From Mycolicibacter nonchromogenicus (lineage in GTDB: Bacteria; Actinomycetota; Actinomycetes; Mycobacteriales; Mycobacteriaceae), in contig NZ_LQPI01000036.1 of the NCBI RefSeq assembly GCF_002101775.1, positions 1 through 64,000 of the forward strand: a stretch of DNA of 64,000 nt. The letters are read 5' to 3'. This document shows positions 45,561 through 55,959 of this stretch, in pieces. Numbering within the stretch: the stretch's first letter is position 1; each line of letters begins with the position of its first letter. A program made the translations under genes and the position numbers. Below the pieces are notes generated by a model. That model was not told where the DNA came from and ran no database searches. It saw only the letters and a program-made list of their open reading frames with translations.

Positions 45561-45642
45561 GGGTCATCTCCAGTGAGTTGATCTGTCTGCTCTCACTGGG
45601 GGTGGTAGCCCGCGGATGCCGATGCTCAAACATCGGCCGGCA

Positions 45643-46977
45643 TCAGCGCCGGTTGAGCGCCCGCTCGGCGGCCTGGGCCCACTGCCGCCACTGCTCGGCG
45701 TTGGCGGTGGCCTCGGCGGCCTCCTTGTCGCGACCCGCGGCCTGGGCTTTGAGCGCCTGGCGTTCGAACTGTTCGGCACGGGTGCGGAATTGGGCGGCGC
45801 GGGCCTCGGCTTCGGGGTCCACCACGGCCGCCTCGGCGGCGGCACCGGCGTCGCGCACCTTCTTCTCCACCGCCCGCAGGCGCCGCTCCAACTCGGCGGA
45901 ACGCTCGCGGGGCACCTTGCCCAAGGCATCCCACTTCGTGACAATCGAGCGCAGCGCAGCGCGCGCGGCGTTCTGATTGGTCGGGTCGATCCGCTCCGCC
46001 TCGACCAGCAGCGCCTCCTTGGCGGCGGCGTTGGCCTCCAACTCGGCGTCACGCTCGGCGTTGGCGGCATTCCGTGCGGAGAAGAACGTGTCCTGGGCGG
46101 CCTTGAACCGTTGCCACAGCGCCTCATCGACGTCCTTGGACGCCCGTCCGGTCGTCTTCCAGGTGGCCAGCAGTTGCCGGAACGCGGCGCTGGTCGCTGC
46201 CCAGTCGGTGGAACTGGACAGCTCTTCGGCCCGTTTGCACAGCCGGTCCTTCTCTTCGCGCGCCCCGGCCCGACCGCGATCGAGTTCGGCGAAGTGCGAG
46301 CCGCGCCGCCGGTTGAAGCTGTCGCGAGCCGCCGCGTAGCGCTTCCACAGCGCGTCGTCGACTTTGCGGTCCAGGCCGGTGATCGTGCGCCATTCGTCGA
46401 GAATGGCGCGCAGCCGGTCGCCGGTGGCCTTCCACTGCGTGGAGTTCGCGGCCAATTCCTCAGCTTCGGCGGCCAGGGCCTCCTTGCGCGCGGTCGCCGC
46501 CGCCCGCTGCTCGTCGCGCTGCGCGCGGCCGGCTGCAGCAACACTGTCGGCGTGCTCGATGACCGCCGCGATCCGCGCCGCCAGCGCCTCGACGTCGCCC
46601 AGGACGCTGGCTGTCGGCAACTGGTCAGCCAGTGCCGTCGCCGATGCCTTGATCTTGCGGGCGTCGCCGCTGCCGGAGGACAACCGCTCCTCGAGCAGGG
46701 TCACCTCGGTGCTCAGGTCGTCGTACCGGCGACCGAAATGGGCGAATGCGGCCTCGCGGTCACCGGCCTGCCAGGAACCGATCTGTCGCTCACCGGCCGG
46801 CGTGATCAGCCACACCGTGCCGTCGTCATCGACTCGCCCGAACTGATGCGGGTCAACGGTGGGCGGCGGCAGGATGACGGCCGGTGCAGGCCGGGCACCT
46901 GGCTTGGGCCCGGGACGCGGCCCCGGACGGGGGATGGGGGCGGACGAACCGCTGTCAGTGGTCATCGCTGTCGTCAC
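45643..46977 (-). CDS. DUF349 coiled-coil protein (Rv2731-like)
   Basis: The 444-residue protein has a Pro-rich N-terminus (about 10-35), a small globular part ([43 protein letters not shown]) and then several DUF349 units with the typical W-x-x-x-G and LWKRYxAAxDxFxxRR pattern, all helical. Very rich in Ala, Arg and Glu, it matches Rv2731 in size. DUF349 proteins are likely RNA- or ribosome-associated helical proteins, but their role is unsettled. Confidence 0.85.
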   Translation of the reverse strand: MTTAMTTDSGSSAPIPRPGPRPGPKPGARPAPAVILPPPTVDPHQFGRVDDDGTVWLITPAGERQIGSWQAGDREAAFAHFGRRYDDLSTEVTLLEERLSSGSGDARKIKASATALADQLPTASVLGDVEALAARIAAVIEHADSVAAAGRAQRDEQRAAATARKEALAAEAEELAANSTQWKATGDRLRAILDEWRTITGLDRKVDDALWKRYAAARDSFNRRRGSHFAELDRGRAGAREEKDRLCKRAEELSSSTDWAATSAAFRQLLATWKTTGRASKDVDEALWQRFKAAQDTFFSARNAANAERDAELEANAAAKEALLVEAERIDPTNQNAARAALRSIVTKWDALGKVPRERSAELERRLRAVEKKVRDAGAAAEAAVVDPEAEARAAQFRTRAEQFERQALKAQAAGRDKEAAEATANAEQWRQWAQAAERALNRR

Positions 46978-47155
46978 CTAACCCTTCGCGGGGCAACCCG
47001 CGCATCTGCCGCGCACCGCGGCGCCTTCGATCTGCTAGAAGCATTCAAGAGTATTCAAGCAGTTACCCGCCACGCCGCGCGGCCAACTCGGCTGTAGCCT
47101 GTCCGATCGCCACCGGATTTGCCCGCGACGCCCGCAGACCTGTAGGAGGCCGGCA

Positions 47156-48037
47156 TTGGAGAAAGAGACCATCGCCGTACTGTTCGCGCTCGGCGCGGCG
47201 CTGTTCAGCGCGATCAGCGACGTGGTCCAACAGCGCAGCGCGCACCAGGTCGGTGACCATGGGATGGGGCCCGTCGCGCTGTTCGCCCGGCTGTTGACCG
47301 ACCGGCGGTGGTGGCTGGGCACGCTGTCGGGTCTGGTGGGTTTGGGGCTGCAGGCCGTGGCGCTGGGCCTGGGGTCGGTGCTGCTGGTGGAGTCCTTGCT
47401 GGTGACATCGCTGCTGTTCGCGCTGCCCCTGGGCGCCCGCCACTCCGGCCAGCGACTCGCGCGCTCGGTCTGGATGTGGGCGGCGTTGCTGGTGGCCGCC
47501 CAGTTCATCATCATCACCGTCGGTAATCCCACCGCCGGCCACGAGAGGGCCTCGCTGGAGTCCTGGGTGTGGGTGATCGCGGTGCTGGCGCCGACGGTGC
47601 TGCTGTGTCTGGTCGGGGCGCGGGTGTACGCGGGGCGGGCGGCGGCCGCCGTGCTGCTGGCTGCGGTGTCTGCCATCTCGTGGGGCATCTTCGCGGTGCT
47701 GACCAAGGGGGTGGTCGATCTGATCGGCCATGGGCCGCGGGCGATGTTCGCCGCGCCGGAACTGTATGCGTGGGGAGCGGTCGCGCTGGCGGGCGCGATC
47801 TATCAGCAGGCGGCGTTTCGAGCCGGGGCCCTGACGGCCTCGCTGCCCACGATCACGGTGCTCGAGCCGTTGGTGGCCGCGACGCTGGGCGTGGTGTTGC
47901 TCGGTGAGGTGCTCAAACCCGGCCGCGGTGCGGCGTTCATCCTGGTGCTGGCGGTGGCGGCGCTGGTCGCCGCCGTCGCGGCGCTCTCGCGGGATCAGGC
48001 GGTCAGCGCGGGCGAGCCGGCCGTCGCGGCGGCCTAG
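47156..48037 (+). CDS. DMT-superfamily-like membrane protein, first of a tandem pair
   Basis: The 293-residue protein has nine or ten membrane helices and the internal pseudo-symmetry of the drug/metabolite transporter superfamily. It begins VLFALGAALFSAISDVVQQRSAHQV and contains FRAGALTASLPTITVLEPLVAATLGVVLLGE, a motif repeated in the next gene. TTG 47156 is the start, supported by TAGGAGG 7 nt upstream. The pair corresponds in place to Rv2729c and neighbours. The substrate is unknown. Confidence 0.82.
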   Translation: MEKETIAVLFALGAALFSAISDVVQQRSAHQVGDHGMGPVALFARLLTDRRWWLGTLSGLVGLGLQAVALGLGSVLLVESLLVTSLLFALPLGARHSGQRLARSVWMWAALLVAAQFIIITVGNPTAGHERASLESWVWVIAVLAPTVLLCLVGARVYAGRAAAAVLLAAVSAISWGIFAVLTKGVVDLIGHGPRAMFAAPELYAWGAVALAGAIYQQAAFRAGALTASLPTITVLEPLVAATLGVVLLGEVLKPGRGAAFILVLAVAALVAAVAALSRDQAVSAGEPAVAAA

Positions 48038-48120
48038 CGGCGGGCCCGCCACCAGGCCTTGCTACCCAGCGAGAACCTGAACTGCGGGTATCGTTGCGCC
48101 TCTGAGGAGGGGGTCCGGGT

Positions 48121-49038
48121 ATGTCGACGGCGAATATTCTGGCGGCGCTACTCGCGCTGTGCGCCGCGATGGCGTCCGCGATAGGTGACGTGATCCGCCA
48201 GCGCTGCGCGCAGGAGGTCACCGATCAACAGGTCGGCCATCTGGCGCTGTTCTGGCTGTCGGTGCGCGACCCGCGGTGGTGGGGCGGCGGTGCGGCCGCG
48301 GTGGCCAACTACGCCCTGCAGGCGGTGGCGCTGGCGGTGGGGTCGGTGATGCTGGTGACCGGGTTGCAGGTGACCGCGTTGCTGTTCGCACTGCCGATGT
48401 ACGCCTGGCTGACCCATCGCCGGGTGAGCAGATGGGAGTGGGTGTGGGCGGTGCTGCTGGCCACCGCTCTGGCGGTGGTGGTCATCGTCGGGGATCCGAC
48501 CGAAGGTAAACAGCACGCACCGGCCAGCACCTGGATCGTGGTGTCTGTGGTGTTGACGTCGGCGCTGGTGGTCTGCGTGTTCGCCGCCCGGCGGTTCAAG
48601 GGCCGCCCGGCGGCGGCGGTGCTGTTGGCGGTGGTGGCCGGCACCTCGCTGGCGGTGTTCGCCCTGCTCACCAAGGTCCTCGTCGAGGTGATGAAGGCTG
48701 ATGGGTTTGACGCGGTCCTGCAGTCGCCCGCGCTGGAGCCCTGGCTGGTGGCGACGCTGGCCGGGATGATCTTCCAGCAGTCGGCGTTTAGGGCCGGGGC
48801 GCTGACCGCGTCCATGCCGACGATGATCGTGGCCAAACCGCTGGTGGCCACCGCGCTGGGTGTGTTGCTGCTCAACGAGACCATTCAGGCCGGCGGGGCA
48901 GAGGACGTCGCGGTGGTCATCGGGGTGGTGCTGATCGTGATCGCCACGGCGGCACTGGCCCGCGGTGAGGCCGCCACCATCGTCGCCGAAGCCGGCGCCG
49001 ACCTGCCCGAGCCGGTGGCTGCGCCGACCACCAGCTAG
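48121..49038 (+). CDS. DMT-superfamily-like membrane protein, second of a tandem pair
   Basis: The 305-residue paralogue of the preceding gene has matching landmarks: AMASAIGDVIRQRCAQEVTDQQVG at the N-terminus and FRAGALTASMPTMIVAKPLVATALGVLLLNE near the C-terminus. The spacing of 83 bp and shared motifs indicate tandem duplication; the two may work as a heterodimer. GAGG lies upstream of the ATG. Its TAG stop is part of the probable -10 box of the next gene. Confidence 0.82.
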   Translation: MSTANILAALLALCAAMASAIGDVIRQRCAQEVTDQQVGHLALFWLSVRDPRWWGGGAAAVANYALQAVALAVGSVMLVTGLQVTALLFALPMYAWLTHRRVSRWEWVWAVLLATALAVVVIVGDPTEGKQHAPASTWIVVSVVLTSALVVCVFAARRFKGRPAAAVLLAVVAGTSLAVFALLTKVLVEVMKADGFDAVLQSPALEPWLVATLAGMIFQQSAFRAGALTASMPTMIVAKPLVATALGVLLLNETIQAGGAEDVAVVIGVVLIVIATAALARGEAATIVAEAGADLPEPVAAPTTS

Positions 49039-49041
49039 CTT
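49036..49041 (+). promoter_or_regulatory. Putative -10 box overlapping a stop codon
   Basis: TAGCTT contains the TAG stop of the second DMT-type gene (49036-49038) and ends 7 nt before GTG 49049. Confidence 0.5.
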
Positions 49042-49048
49042 TGGTGCC

Positions 49049-49717
49049 GTGCTGGGACCGATTGCGATCATGCCGTCGGCGCCGGTGCTGGTGCCCGAGT
49101 TGGCCGGTGCCGCCGCCGAAGCCGCCGAGTTGCGGGCCGCGGCGCTGACCGCCGCCCGCGAGCTGCCGGCGCGCTGGGCGGTCCTCGGCGCCGGACCGGA
49201 CGCGGTGTACGGGGCCGAGAGCGCCGGCAGCTTTGCCGGATTCGGCGCCGACGTCGCGGTCGCGCTGGGACCAGGCGCCCGCCGGACCGTCGATCTGCCG
49301 TTGTCCGCGCTGGTCGCCGGATGGGTGCGCGGTCAGGTCGCACCCGAGGCCGCGGTCGTGGTGCACTGTTGCGCCGATCCGGACACGGCGCTGGCCACCG
49401 GCAGGCGCCTCCGCGCCGAGATCGACCAAGGTGACGAGCTCACCGGTGTGTTGGTACTCGCCGACGGCGCCAACACCTTGACCCCGTCGGCCCCGGGTGG
49501 CCACCACCCCGCCGACGTCGAGTGCCAGCGCGCCTTGGACGAGGCCCTGGCCGGCGGCGACGTCGCCGCACTGACCGGGCTGCCCCCGCAGGTTGTCGGT
49601 CGCGCGGGTTACGCGGCCCTGGCCGGGCTGGTCGGGACAGCGCCGCGCGCAGTCACCCAGCTCTATCGCGACGCCCCGTACGGCGTCGGTTACTTCGTGG
49701 GGGTCTGGCGACCGTGA
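49049..49717 (+). CDS. Conserved Ala-rich protein (Rv2728c-like)
   Basis: The 222-residue protein has alternating strands and helices: [60 protein letters not shown]. The N-terminal pattern resembles the LigB-like fold of class III extradiol dioxygenases, but the metal-binding histidines are not evident, so I do not assign catalysis. It always precedes miaA in mycobacteria and here overlaps it by 4 bp (GTGA). Confidence 0.75.
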   Translation: MLGPIAIMPSAPVLVPELAGAAAEAAELRAAALTAARELPARWAVLGAGPDAVYGAESAGSFAGFGADVAVALGPGARRTVDLPLSALVAGWVRGQVAPEAAVVVHCCADPDTALATGRRLRAEIDQGDELTGVLVLADGANTLTPSAPGGHHPADVECQRALDEALAGGDVAALTGLPPQVVGRAGYAALAGLVGTAPRAVTQLYRDAPYGVGYFVGVWRP

Positions 49718-50619
49718 GGCCGATCGCGGTGGTCGGGCCCACCGGGACGGGCAAATCACAGTTGGCGTTGGATCTGGCGGCGCGGCTGGGCGGCGAGATC
49801 GTCAACGCCGACGCCATGCAGCTGTACCGCGGCATGGACATCGGCACCGCGAAACTGCCGCCGGAGCAGCGTGGCGGCATCCCGCATCACCAGCTCGACG
49901 TGCTCGATGTCGTCGAGACCGCGACGGTGGCCCGCTATCAGCAGGCGGCGGCGGCGGACGTCGAGGCGATCGCCGCCCGCGGTGCGGTGCCGATCATCGT
50001 GGGCGGATCGATGCTGTACCTGCAGGCCCTGCTCGACGATTGGTCGTTCCCGGCCACCGACCCGGTGGTACGGGCGCGCTACGAGCAACGGTTGGCCGAG
50101 GTCGGCGTCGCCGCGATGCATGCAGAACTGGCCGGCGTCGATCCGGCTGCCGCCGCGGCGATCCTGCCCACCGACGGCCGGCGGATCGTTCGGGCGCTGG
50201 AAGTGGTGGAACTGACCGGAGCACCGTTCGCCGCTTCGGCGCCCACCATCGGAGCGCCGCGCTGGGACGCCGTGATTCTCGGCTTGGACTGCGACACAAC
50301 AATTCTCGATGAGCGACTGGCCGCCCGCACCGACACGATGTTTGCCCAGGGACTGGTCGCCGAGGTCCAGGGACTGCTGCAGTCGGGACTGCGGGACGGG
50401 GTCACCGCCGCCCGGGCGCTGGGCTATGCCCAGGTGATCGCCGACCTCGATGCCGGCGGCGACGGCGACGGGGCCCGGGAACCGACGTTCATCGGAACCC
50501 GCCGCTATGTGCGCCGGCAGCGATCCTGGTTCCGGCGCGACCATCGCATCCACTGGCTCGATGCGGCCGGCGCCGGCCTGCTCGACGCGGCGCTGGCTGC
50601 GCTTCGGCACGTATCCTGA
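49714..50619 (+). CDS. miaA: tRNA dimethylallyltransferase MiaA
   Basis: The 301-residue enzyme transfers the dimethylallyl group to A37 of UNN-reading tRNAs. The P-loop is GPTGTGKS (8-15), followed by [17 protein letters not shown] and [11 protein letters not shown]; the [18 protein letters not shown] segment binds substrate, and the C-terminal part has [14 protein letters not shown]. The start GTG 49714 overlaps Rv2728c-like by 4 bp. MiaB (42.4 kb) uses its product. dapF follows 4 bp later. Confidence 0.95.
   Translation: MRPIAVVGPTGTGKSQLALDLAARLGGEIVNADAMQLYRGMDIGTAKLPPEQRGGIPHHQLDVLDVVETATVARYQQAAAADVEAIAARGAVPIIVGGSMLYLQALLDDWSFPATDPVVRARYEQRLAEVGVAAMHAELAGVDPAAAAAILPTDGRRIVRALEVVELTGAPFAASAPTIGAPRWDAVILGLDCDTTILDERLAARTDTMFAQGLVAEVQGLLQSGLRDGVTAARALGYAQVIADLDAGGDGDGAREPTFIGTRRYVRRQRSWFRRDHRIHWLDAAGAGLLDAALAALRHVS
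50612..50617 (+). promoter_or_regulatory. Putative -10 box for leaderless dapF
   Basis: TATCCT lies at the very end of miaA and ends 6 nt before ATG 50624. Confidence 0.45.
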
Positions 50620-50623
50620 GCAC

Positions 50624-51502
50624 ATGCTTTTCGTCAAGGGTCACGGCACCCAGAACGACTTCGTGTTGCTGCCGGACCTCGACGCGGCACTGAAGCTGAC
50701 CCCTGCCGCGGTGGCCGCGCTGTGCGATCGTCGCCGCGGCCTGGGTGCCGACGGTCTGTTGCGGGTGACCACCGCCGGGGCCGCAGCGAGCGCAGGAGTG
50801 CTCGACCAGCTGCCCGAAGGAGTCGCGGCGGGCGACTGGTTCATGGACTACCGCAACGCCGACGGCTCGGTGGCCGAGATGTGCGGCAACGGAGTCCGGG
50901 TGTTCGCGCACTATCTGCGTGCCGCCGGCCTGGAATCCCGCGACGAGTTCGTGGTCGGTTCGCTGGCCGGGCCGCGGCCGGTGACCGTGCACCACGCCGA
51001 CGAGGTGCACGCCGAGGTCACCGTCGATATGGGTAAACCGAACCTGCTCGGTAGTTCCGGACCGGCATTTGAGGCACTGGTCGGGGGCCGGCGGTTCGCC
51101 GGCCTGGGGGTTGACGTCGGCAACCCGCACCTGGCCTGCGTCGATCCGGGGCTGTCCCGGGCAGAGCTGGCCGCCCTGGATGTCGGCGCCCCGGTGTCCT
51201 TCGACGCCACGCAATTCCCGAACGGGGTGAACGTGGAGATCCTGACCGCTCCGCAGGACGGCGCGGTGGCCATGCGGGTGCATGAGCGCGGGGTCGGGGA
51301 GACCCGCTCGTGCGGCACCGGGACGGTGGCCGCCGTGGTGGCGGCCCTGGCGCATACCGGAGCCTCCACCGGCGCGCTGCGAGTCGACATCCCCGGCGGA
51401 GCGGTCAGCGTCACCGTCACCGAGGCGGGCAGCTACCTGCGCGGCCCGTCGGAGCTGGTGGCACGCGGCGACATCGCACCGCGGTGGTGGGCGGCCCAGT
51501 GA
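50624..51502 (+). CDS. dapF: Diaminopimelate epimerase
   Basis: The 292-residue enzyme interconverts LL- and meso-diaminopimelate for peptidoglycan and lysine. Two catalytic cysteines are present: C87 in EMCGNGVR and C230 in RSCGTGT, with NxDGS (NADGSVAE) near the first. The spacing agrees with actinobacterial DapF. It may be transcribed from its own leaderless promoter inside miaA. The stop overlaps hflX by 4 bp. Confidence 0.95.
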   Translation: MLFVKGHGTQNDFVLLPDLDAALKLTPAAVAALCDRRRGLGADGLLRVTTAGAAASAGVLDQLPEGVAAGDWFMDYRNADGSVAEMCGNGVRVFAHYLRAAGLESRDEFVVGSLAGPRPVTVHHADEVHAEVTVDMGKPNLLGSSGPAFEALVGGRRFAGLGVDVGNPHLACVDPGLSRAELAALDVGAPVSFDATQFPNGVNVEILTAPQDGAVAMRVHERGVGETRSCGTGTVAAVVAALAHTGASTGALRVDIPGGAVSVTVTEAGSYLRGPSELVARGDIAPRWWAAQ

Positions 51503-52920
51503 ACTATTCCGACTCGAGGCCGCAGCCCAGCACGGGTGAGCTGAACCTCGACGACCGCGCGGCGCTGCGCCGCGTCGCCGGTCTTTCCACCGAACTCGCC
51601 GACATCTCCGAGGTCGAATACCGCCAACTGCGGCTGGAGCGCGTGGTGCTGGTCGGGGTGTGGACCGAGGGCACCGCCGCCGAGGCCGACGCCAGCATGG
51701 TCGAACTTGCGGCGTTGGCCGAAACCGCCGGTTCGCAAGTGCTCGAAGGCCTGATCCAGCGACGCGAACGGCCCGACCCGGCCACCTACATCGGTTCCGG
51801 CAAGGCCCAGGAACTGCGGGAGATGGTGCTGGCCACCGGCGCCGACACCGTGATCTGCGATGGCGAGCTGTCCCCGGCGCAGCTGAACGCGCTGGAGAAG
51901 GCGGTCAAGGTCAAGGTGATCGACCGCACCGCGCTGATTCTCGACATCTTCGCCCAGCACGCCACCAGCGCCGAGGGCAAGGCGCAGGTGGCGCTCGCGC
52001 AGATGCAGTACATGCTGCCGCGGCTGCGTGGCTGGGGCGAGTCGATGTCACGGCAGGCCGGTGGCCGGGCCGGTGGCGCCGGCGGCGGGGTGGGCACGCG
52101 CGGTCCCGGTGAGACCAAGATCGAGACCGACCGGCGCCGCATCCGGGAGCGGATGTCCAAACTGCGCCGCGAGATCAAGGCGATGAAGCAGGTGCGGGAC
52201 ACTCAGCGCAGCCGCCGCCGGCACAGCGATGTCCCTTCGGTGGCGATCGTCGGTTACACCAACGCGGGCAAGTCCAGCCTGCTCAACGCGCTGACCGGTG
52301 CCGGGGTGCTGGTTCAGGATGCGTTGTTCGCCACACTGGAACCCACCACGCGCCGTGGGCAATTCGACGATGACCGCCCGTTTGTGCTGACCGACACAGT
52401 CGGTTTCGTGCGGCATCTGCCCACCCAGTTGGTGGAGGCGTTCCGTTCCACGCTGGAGGAGGTGGCCGACGCCGATCTGCTGGTGCATGTGGTCGACGGC
52501 TCCGACCCGGCGCCGCTGGCGCAGATCAGCGCGGTGCGCGAGGTGATCTCGGAAGTGATCGCCGAACACGATTCCGGGCCGGGTGGTCAGCGTGCTCCGG
52601 AACTGTTGGTGGTCAACAAGATTGACGCGGCCGGAGATCTCGCGCTGGCGCAGCTGCGGCGTGCTTTGCCCGAAGCGGTGTTCGTCTCAGCGCACACCGG
52701 CGAGGGCATCGACGCGCTGCGTCAACGGATGGGGCAGTTGGTGGCGCCGGTCGACACCGCGGTTGATGTTGTCATCCCTTACGGGCGTGGCGATTTGGTG
52801 GCCCGCGTGCATGAGCACGGTCGCGTGCAGCAGGCTGAGCACGGCGAGGGCGGTACCCGCATCCGCGCCCGCGTGCCCGCGGCATTGGCGGCCAGTCTGC
52901 GGGAATTCGCCGCGTTTTAG
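51499..52920 (+). CDS. hflX: GTPase HflX
   Basis: The 473-residue ribosome-associated GTPase splits stalled or hibernating ribosomes and in mycobacteria has been linked to drug response. An N-terminal HflX domain (to about 190, with [10 protein letters not shown] and the Gly-rich linker [22 protein letters not shown]) precedes a coiled coil and the G domain: G1 GYTNAGKSS (252-260), G3 DTVGF, G4 NKID. The start GTG 51499 overlaps dapF by 4 bp, matching the order miaA-dapF-hflX of other mycobacteria. Confidence 0.95.
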   Translation: MNYSDSRPQPSTGELNLDDRAALRRVAGLSTELADISEVEYRQLRLERVVLVGVWTEGTAAEADASMVELAALAETAGSQVLEGLIQRRERPDPATYIGSGKAQELREMVLATGADTVICDGELSPAQLNALEKAVKVKVIDRTALILDIFAQHATSAEGKAQVALAQMQYMLPRLRGWGESMSRQAGGRAGGAGGGVGTRGPGETKIETDRRRIRERMSKLRREIKAMKQVRDTQRSRRRHSDVPSVAIVGYTNAGKSSLLNALTGAGVLVQDALFATLEPTTRRGQFDDDRPFVLTDTVGFVRHLPTQLVEAFRSTLEEVADADLLVHVVDGSDPAPLAQISAVREVISEVIAEHDSGPGGQRAPELLVVNKIDAAGDLALAQLRRALPEAVFVSAHTGEGIDALRQRMGQLVAPVDTAVDVVIPYGRGDLVARVHEHGRVQQAEHGEGGTRIRARVPAALAASLREFAAF

Positions 52921-53060
52921 GCAATGTGGCGCCGGTGCGATAGGCTGGTGCTCACGCGTCGTGGAACGCTTACTCACCGCCGTCATGGCCGTGAAGCTCT
53001 TCTCGCGGCGATCGCTATTGCCACCAGGCAATCTCGCCAACTCTGTGTTGCAGACAGATC

Positions 53061-53107
53061 TGTGCCGTCTGACGGCCGCTGCGGCACAGCCTATGCCCGA
53101 AAGGCAT
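53061..53107 (+). promoter_or_regulatory. Structured leader of the DEAD-box helicase gene
   Basis: TGTGCCG (53061-53067) can pair with CGGCACA (53082-53088). Just after, ATGCC (53093-53097) can pair with GGCAT (53103-53107), enclosing CGAAA and hiding the likely ribosome-binding AAAGG. The ATG is at 53111, 3 nt beyond the second stem. Confidence 0.6.
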
Positions 53108-53110
53108 CTC

Positions 53111-54481
53111 ATGACTACCAATTCATTTGCCGACCTCGGCGTGCCCGCTGACCTTGTCGGTGTGCTCGCCGCGAGCGGTATCGCCGCTCCCTTCCCCATC
53201 CAGGTCGCGACCCTGCCGGACAGCCTGGCCGGCCGCGATGTGCTCGGCCGGGGCAAGACCGGCAGCGGCAAGACGCTGGCGTTCTCACTGCCGCTGGTGG
53301 CCCGGCTGGCCGGCGAGAGGCGACGTCCCGCGCGGCCGAGTGGCCTGGTGCTGGCACCCACCCGGGAGCTGGCCACCCAGATCGCCGCAACGCTGGAGCC
53401 GTTGGCGCAGGCCAGTGGGCTGAAGGTGACCACCATCTTCGGCGGGGTGTCGCAGAACCGTCAGGTGGCCGCGCTCAACGCCGGCGCCGACATCGTGGTG
53501 GCCTGCCCGGGCCGTCTCGAAGACCTGATGAAACAGCGGCTGATCACACTGGACGCGGTGCGCATCAGCGTGCTGGACGAAGCCGACCACATGGCCGATC
53601 TCGGATTCCTGCCGGGAGTCACCCGCATTCTGGCCGCGACCGCGGAAACCGGTCAGCGACTGCTGTTTTCGGCGACCCTGGACAATGGGGTCGACAAGCT
53701 GGTCCGGCGCTTTTTGCGGAACCCGGTGTCGCACTCCGTCGATGAACTCGACGCGCCCCCTCCGGCAATGACCCATCACGTGTTCCACGTCTCCGGTCTT
53801 CAGGACAAGAAGGACTTGGTGCAGCTGTTGGCATCGGGCACCGGGCGCCGGATCCTGTTCCTGCGCACGAAGCATCAGGCACGGAAACTGGCCCGCCAGC
53901 TCACCGAGTCCGGTGTGCCGTCGGTCGATCTGCACGGCAACCTGTCCCAGCCCGCCCGCGAGCGCAACCTCGCGGCATTCTCCGACGGGGATGTCCGAGT
54001 CCTGGTGGCCACCGACATCGCCGCGCGTGGCGTTCACGTCGACGAGGTGGAGCTGGTGGTCCACGTGGACCCGCCCGCCGAGCACAAGGCCTACCTGCAC
54101 CGGTCCGGCCGGACCGCACGGGCCGGCAGCGCCGGAGATGTCGTCACCGTGGTCCTGCCCGAGCAGCGCCGCGAGACCCAGGTGCTGCTGCGCCGCGCCG
54201 GGATCAGCGTCGCCCCCCAACAGGTGGCCGTCGATTCCGCTTCGGTGCTCGCGCTGGTGGGGGAGGTGGCCCCGTTGCGGGCGCCCGCGCCGGTGGCCCC
54301 GAAGGCCGCTCCGCCGGCCCGCGCCAAGCTTTCACCGGGCCAGACCTCGCCGGGCCAGTCCGGTCGCCCGCGGCGCCGTCGCGGCGGCGGCGGGACTGCG
54401 CAGCCTGCCTCGCAGGCCGATGGCCGGGGTCGCCAGCGCGCCGGCGCCGGATCGCGGCGACAGAGTGCGGCAGTGCGTTAG
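53111..54481 (+). CDS. DEAD-box ATP-dependent RNA helicase (RhlE-like)
   Basis: The 456-residue helicase has Q-motif-like FADLGVPADLVGVLAASGIAAPFPIQ, motif I GKTGSGKT, PTRELA, motif II DEAD (VLDEADHMAD), SAT (FSATLD) and the second RecA-like domain with DIAARGVHVDEV and HRSGRTARAG. A basic Pro/Gly/Arg-rich tail (about 375-456) would bind RNA. ATG 53111 is chosen; an in-frame ATG at 53093 sits within a predicted hairpin. The 190-nt leader contains two hairpins that could regulate translation. Confidence 0.92.
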   Translation: MTTNSFADLGVPADLVGVLAASGIAAPFPIQVATLPDSLAGRDVLGRGKTGSGKTLAFSLPLVARLAGERRRPARPSGLVLAPTRELATQIAATLEPLAQASGLKVTTIFGGVSQNRQVAALNAGADIVVACPGRLEDLMKQRLITLDAVRISVLDEADHMADLGFLPGVTRILAATAETGQRLLFSATLDNGVDKLVRRFLRNPVSHSVDELDAPPPAMTHHVFHVSGLQDKKDLVQLLASGTGRRILFLRTKHQARKLARQLTESGVPSVDLHGNLSQPARERNLAAFSDGDVRVLVATDIAARGVHVDEVELVVHVDPPAEHKAYLHRSGRTARAGSAGDVVTVVLPEQRRETQVLLRRAGISVAPQQVAVDSASVLALVGEVAPLRAPAPVAPKAAPPARAKLSPGQTSPGQSGRPRRRRGGGGTAQPASQADGRGRQRAGAGSRRQSAAVR

Positions 54482-54523
54482 CACCGACACCCACCAGTGC
54501 GTCGCCCAACCATCCGGTTGGTC

Positions 54524-54529
54524 TATTCT
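54524..54529 (+). promoter_or_regulatory. Putative -10 box of fadE20
   Basis: TATTCT lies 33 nt before ATG 54563, leaving room for a short leader with GGAGG at 54551-54555. Confidence 0.45.
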
Positions 54530-54562
54530 CGTCCCAAAGTTCCGTCGACCGGAGGTCAGGCA

Positions 54563-55723
54563 ATGAGTGCCGCAGTCAAGTACCAGCGAACCCTGTTCGA
54601 GCCCGAACACGAACTGTTCCGGGAGTCGTTCCGCGCCTTCCTGGATCGGCACGCCGCGCCTTACCAGGAGGAGTGGGAGAAGGCCAAGATCGTCGACCGC
54701 TCCGTGTGGCTTGAGGCCGGCAAGCAGGGCTTCTTGGGCATGGCGGTGCCCGAACAGTACGGCGGCGGCGGCAACCCGGACTTCCGCTACAACACGATCA
54801 TCACCGAGGAAGTCACCGCCGGCCGCTACAGCGGCTTGGGTTTCAGCCTGCACAACGACGTCTGCGCGCCGTACCTGCTGGAACTGTGCAATGAAGAGCA
54901 GAAGCAGCGCTGGCTGCCCAAGTTCTGCACGGGCGAGCTGATCACCGCGATCGCGATGACCGAGCCGGGCACCGGCAGTGACCTGCAGGGCATCAAGACC
55001 CGGGCGGTCCGGCAGGGCGACCACTATGTGCTCAACGGTTCCAAGACGTTCATCACCAACGGCATCCACTCCGACCTGGTGATCGTGGTCGCCCAGACCG
55101 ACCCCGAGAAGGGCGCCCAGGGCTTCTCCCTGCTGGTCGTGGAGCGCGGGATGGAGGGCTTCGAGCGCGGCCGTCACCTGGACAAGATCGGTTTGGACGC
55201 CCAGGACACCGCCGAGCTGTCCTTCACCGACGTCCATGTCCCGGTGGAGAACCTGCTCGGAGAAGAGGGCAAGGGCTTCATCTATCTGATGCAGAACCTG
55301 CCGCAGGAGCGGATCTCGATCGCGATCATGGCCGCCGGCGCGATGGAGGCGGTGCTGGAGCAGACGATCCAGTACACCAAGGAGCGCAAGGCGTTCGGTA
55401 AGCCGATCGGCAGTTTCCAGAACAGCCGGTTCCTGCTGGCCGAGCTGGCCACCGAGGCCACCGTGGTGCGGATGCTGGTCGACGAGTTCGTGCGGCTGCA
55501 CCTGGACAAGAAGCTCACCGTCGAGCAGGCCGCGATGGCCAAGTGGTATGCCACTGAGAAGCAGGTGCACCTGATCGACCGCTGCCTGCAGCTGCACGGT
55601 GGATACGGCTACATGCGCGAATACCCGGTTGCACGGGCTTATCTGGATGCCCGTGTTCAGACCATTTACGGTGGCACCACCGAGATCATGAAAGAGATCA
55701 TCGGCCGCAGCCTCGGCGTCTAG
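54563..55723 (+). CDS. fadE20: Acyl-CoA dehydrogenase FadE20-like
   Basis: The 386-residue flavoenzyme introduces a trans-2 double bond in acyl-CoA. The FAD and substrate segments are AIAMTEPGTGSDLQGIKTRA, YVLNGSKTFITNG, DKIGLDAQDTAELSFTDV and ERKAFGKPIGSFQ. The C-terminal GGYGYMREYPVARAYLDARVQTIYGGTTEIMKEIIGR carries the catalytic Glu in YGGTTEIMK. Position next to the helicase and lexA matches Rv2724c. A long hairpin terminator follows at 55764. Confidence 0.94.
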   Translation: MSAAVKYQRTLFEPEHELFRESFRAFLDRHAAPYQEEWEKAKIVDRSVWLEAGKQGFLGMAVPEQYGGGGNPDFRYNTIITEEVTAGRYSGLGFSLHNDVCAPYLLELCNEEQKQRWLPKFCTGELITAIAMTEPGTGSDLQGIKTRAVRQGDHYVLNGSKTFITNGIHSDLVIVVAQTDPEKGAQGFSLLVVERGMEGFERGRHLDKIGLDAQDTAELSFTDVHVPVENLLGEEGKGFIYLMQNLPQERISIAIMAAGAMEAVLEQTIQYTKERKAFGKPIGSFQNSRFLLAELATEATVVRMLVDEFVRLHLDKKLTVEQAAMAKWYATEKQVHLIDRCLQLHGGYGYMREYPVARAYLDARVQTIYGGTTEIMKEIIGRSLGV

Positions 55724-55763
55724 CGACGCTTTCGGGAAGGATTTGGCGCCCATTGCGGCGCTG

Positions 55764-55800
55764 CAAGGGGCGCTACCTGCACGTTTGGTAGCGCCCCTTG
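55764..55800 (+). terminator. Strong hairpin terminator after fadE20
   Basis: CAAGGGGCGCTACC (55764-55777) pairs perfectly with GGTAGCGCCCCTTG (55787-55800), a 14-bp stem with a 9-nt loop, followed only by TTCC. Most of the 236-bp gap before the LGFP gene is otherwise featureless. Such T-poor hairpins are common mycobacterial terminators. Confidence 0.85.
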
Positions 55801-55959
55801 TTCCGTTCGGCGCAGCCGGTTTGGCATCATTTCAGCATCGGCTGGGTATCTGTTTCCGCAATATCGGTGACACGGCTTCGAATCTCGGGCCGATTGCGGG
55901 AAAGTCTAAGCCGGAAACATTTGCGTCGATAATGTCGATAATGATGCCTGGGAGGGCTG

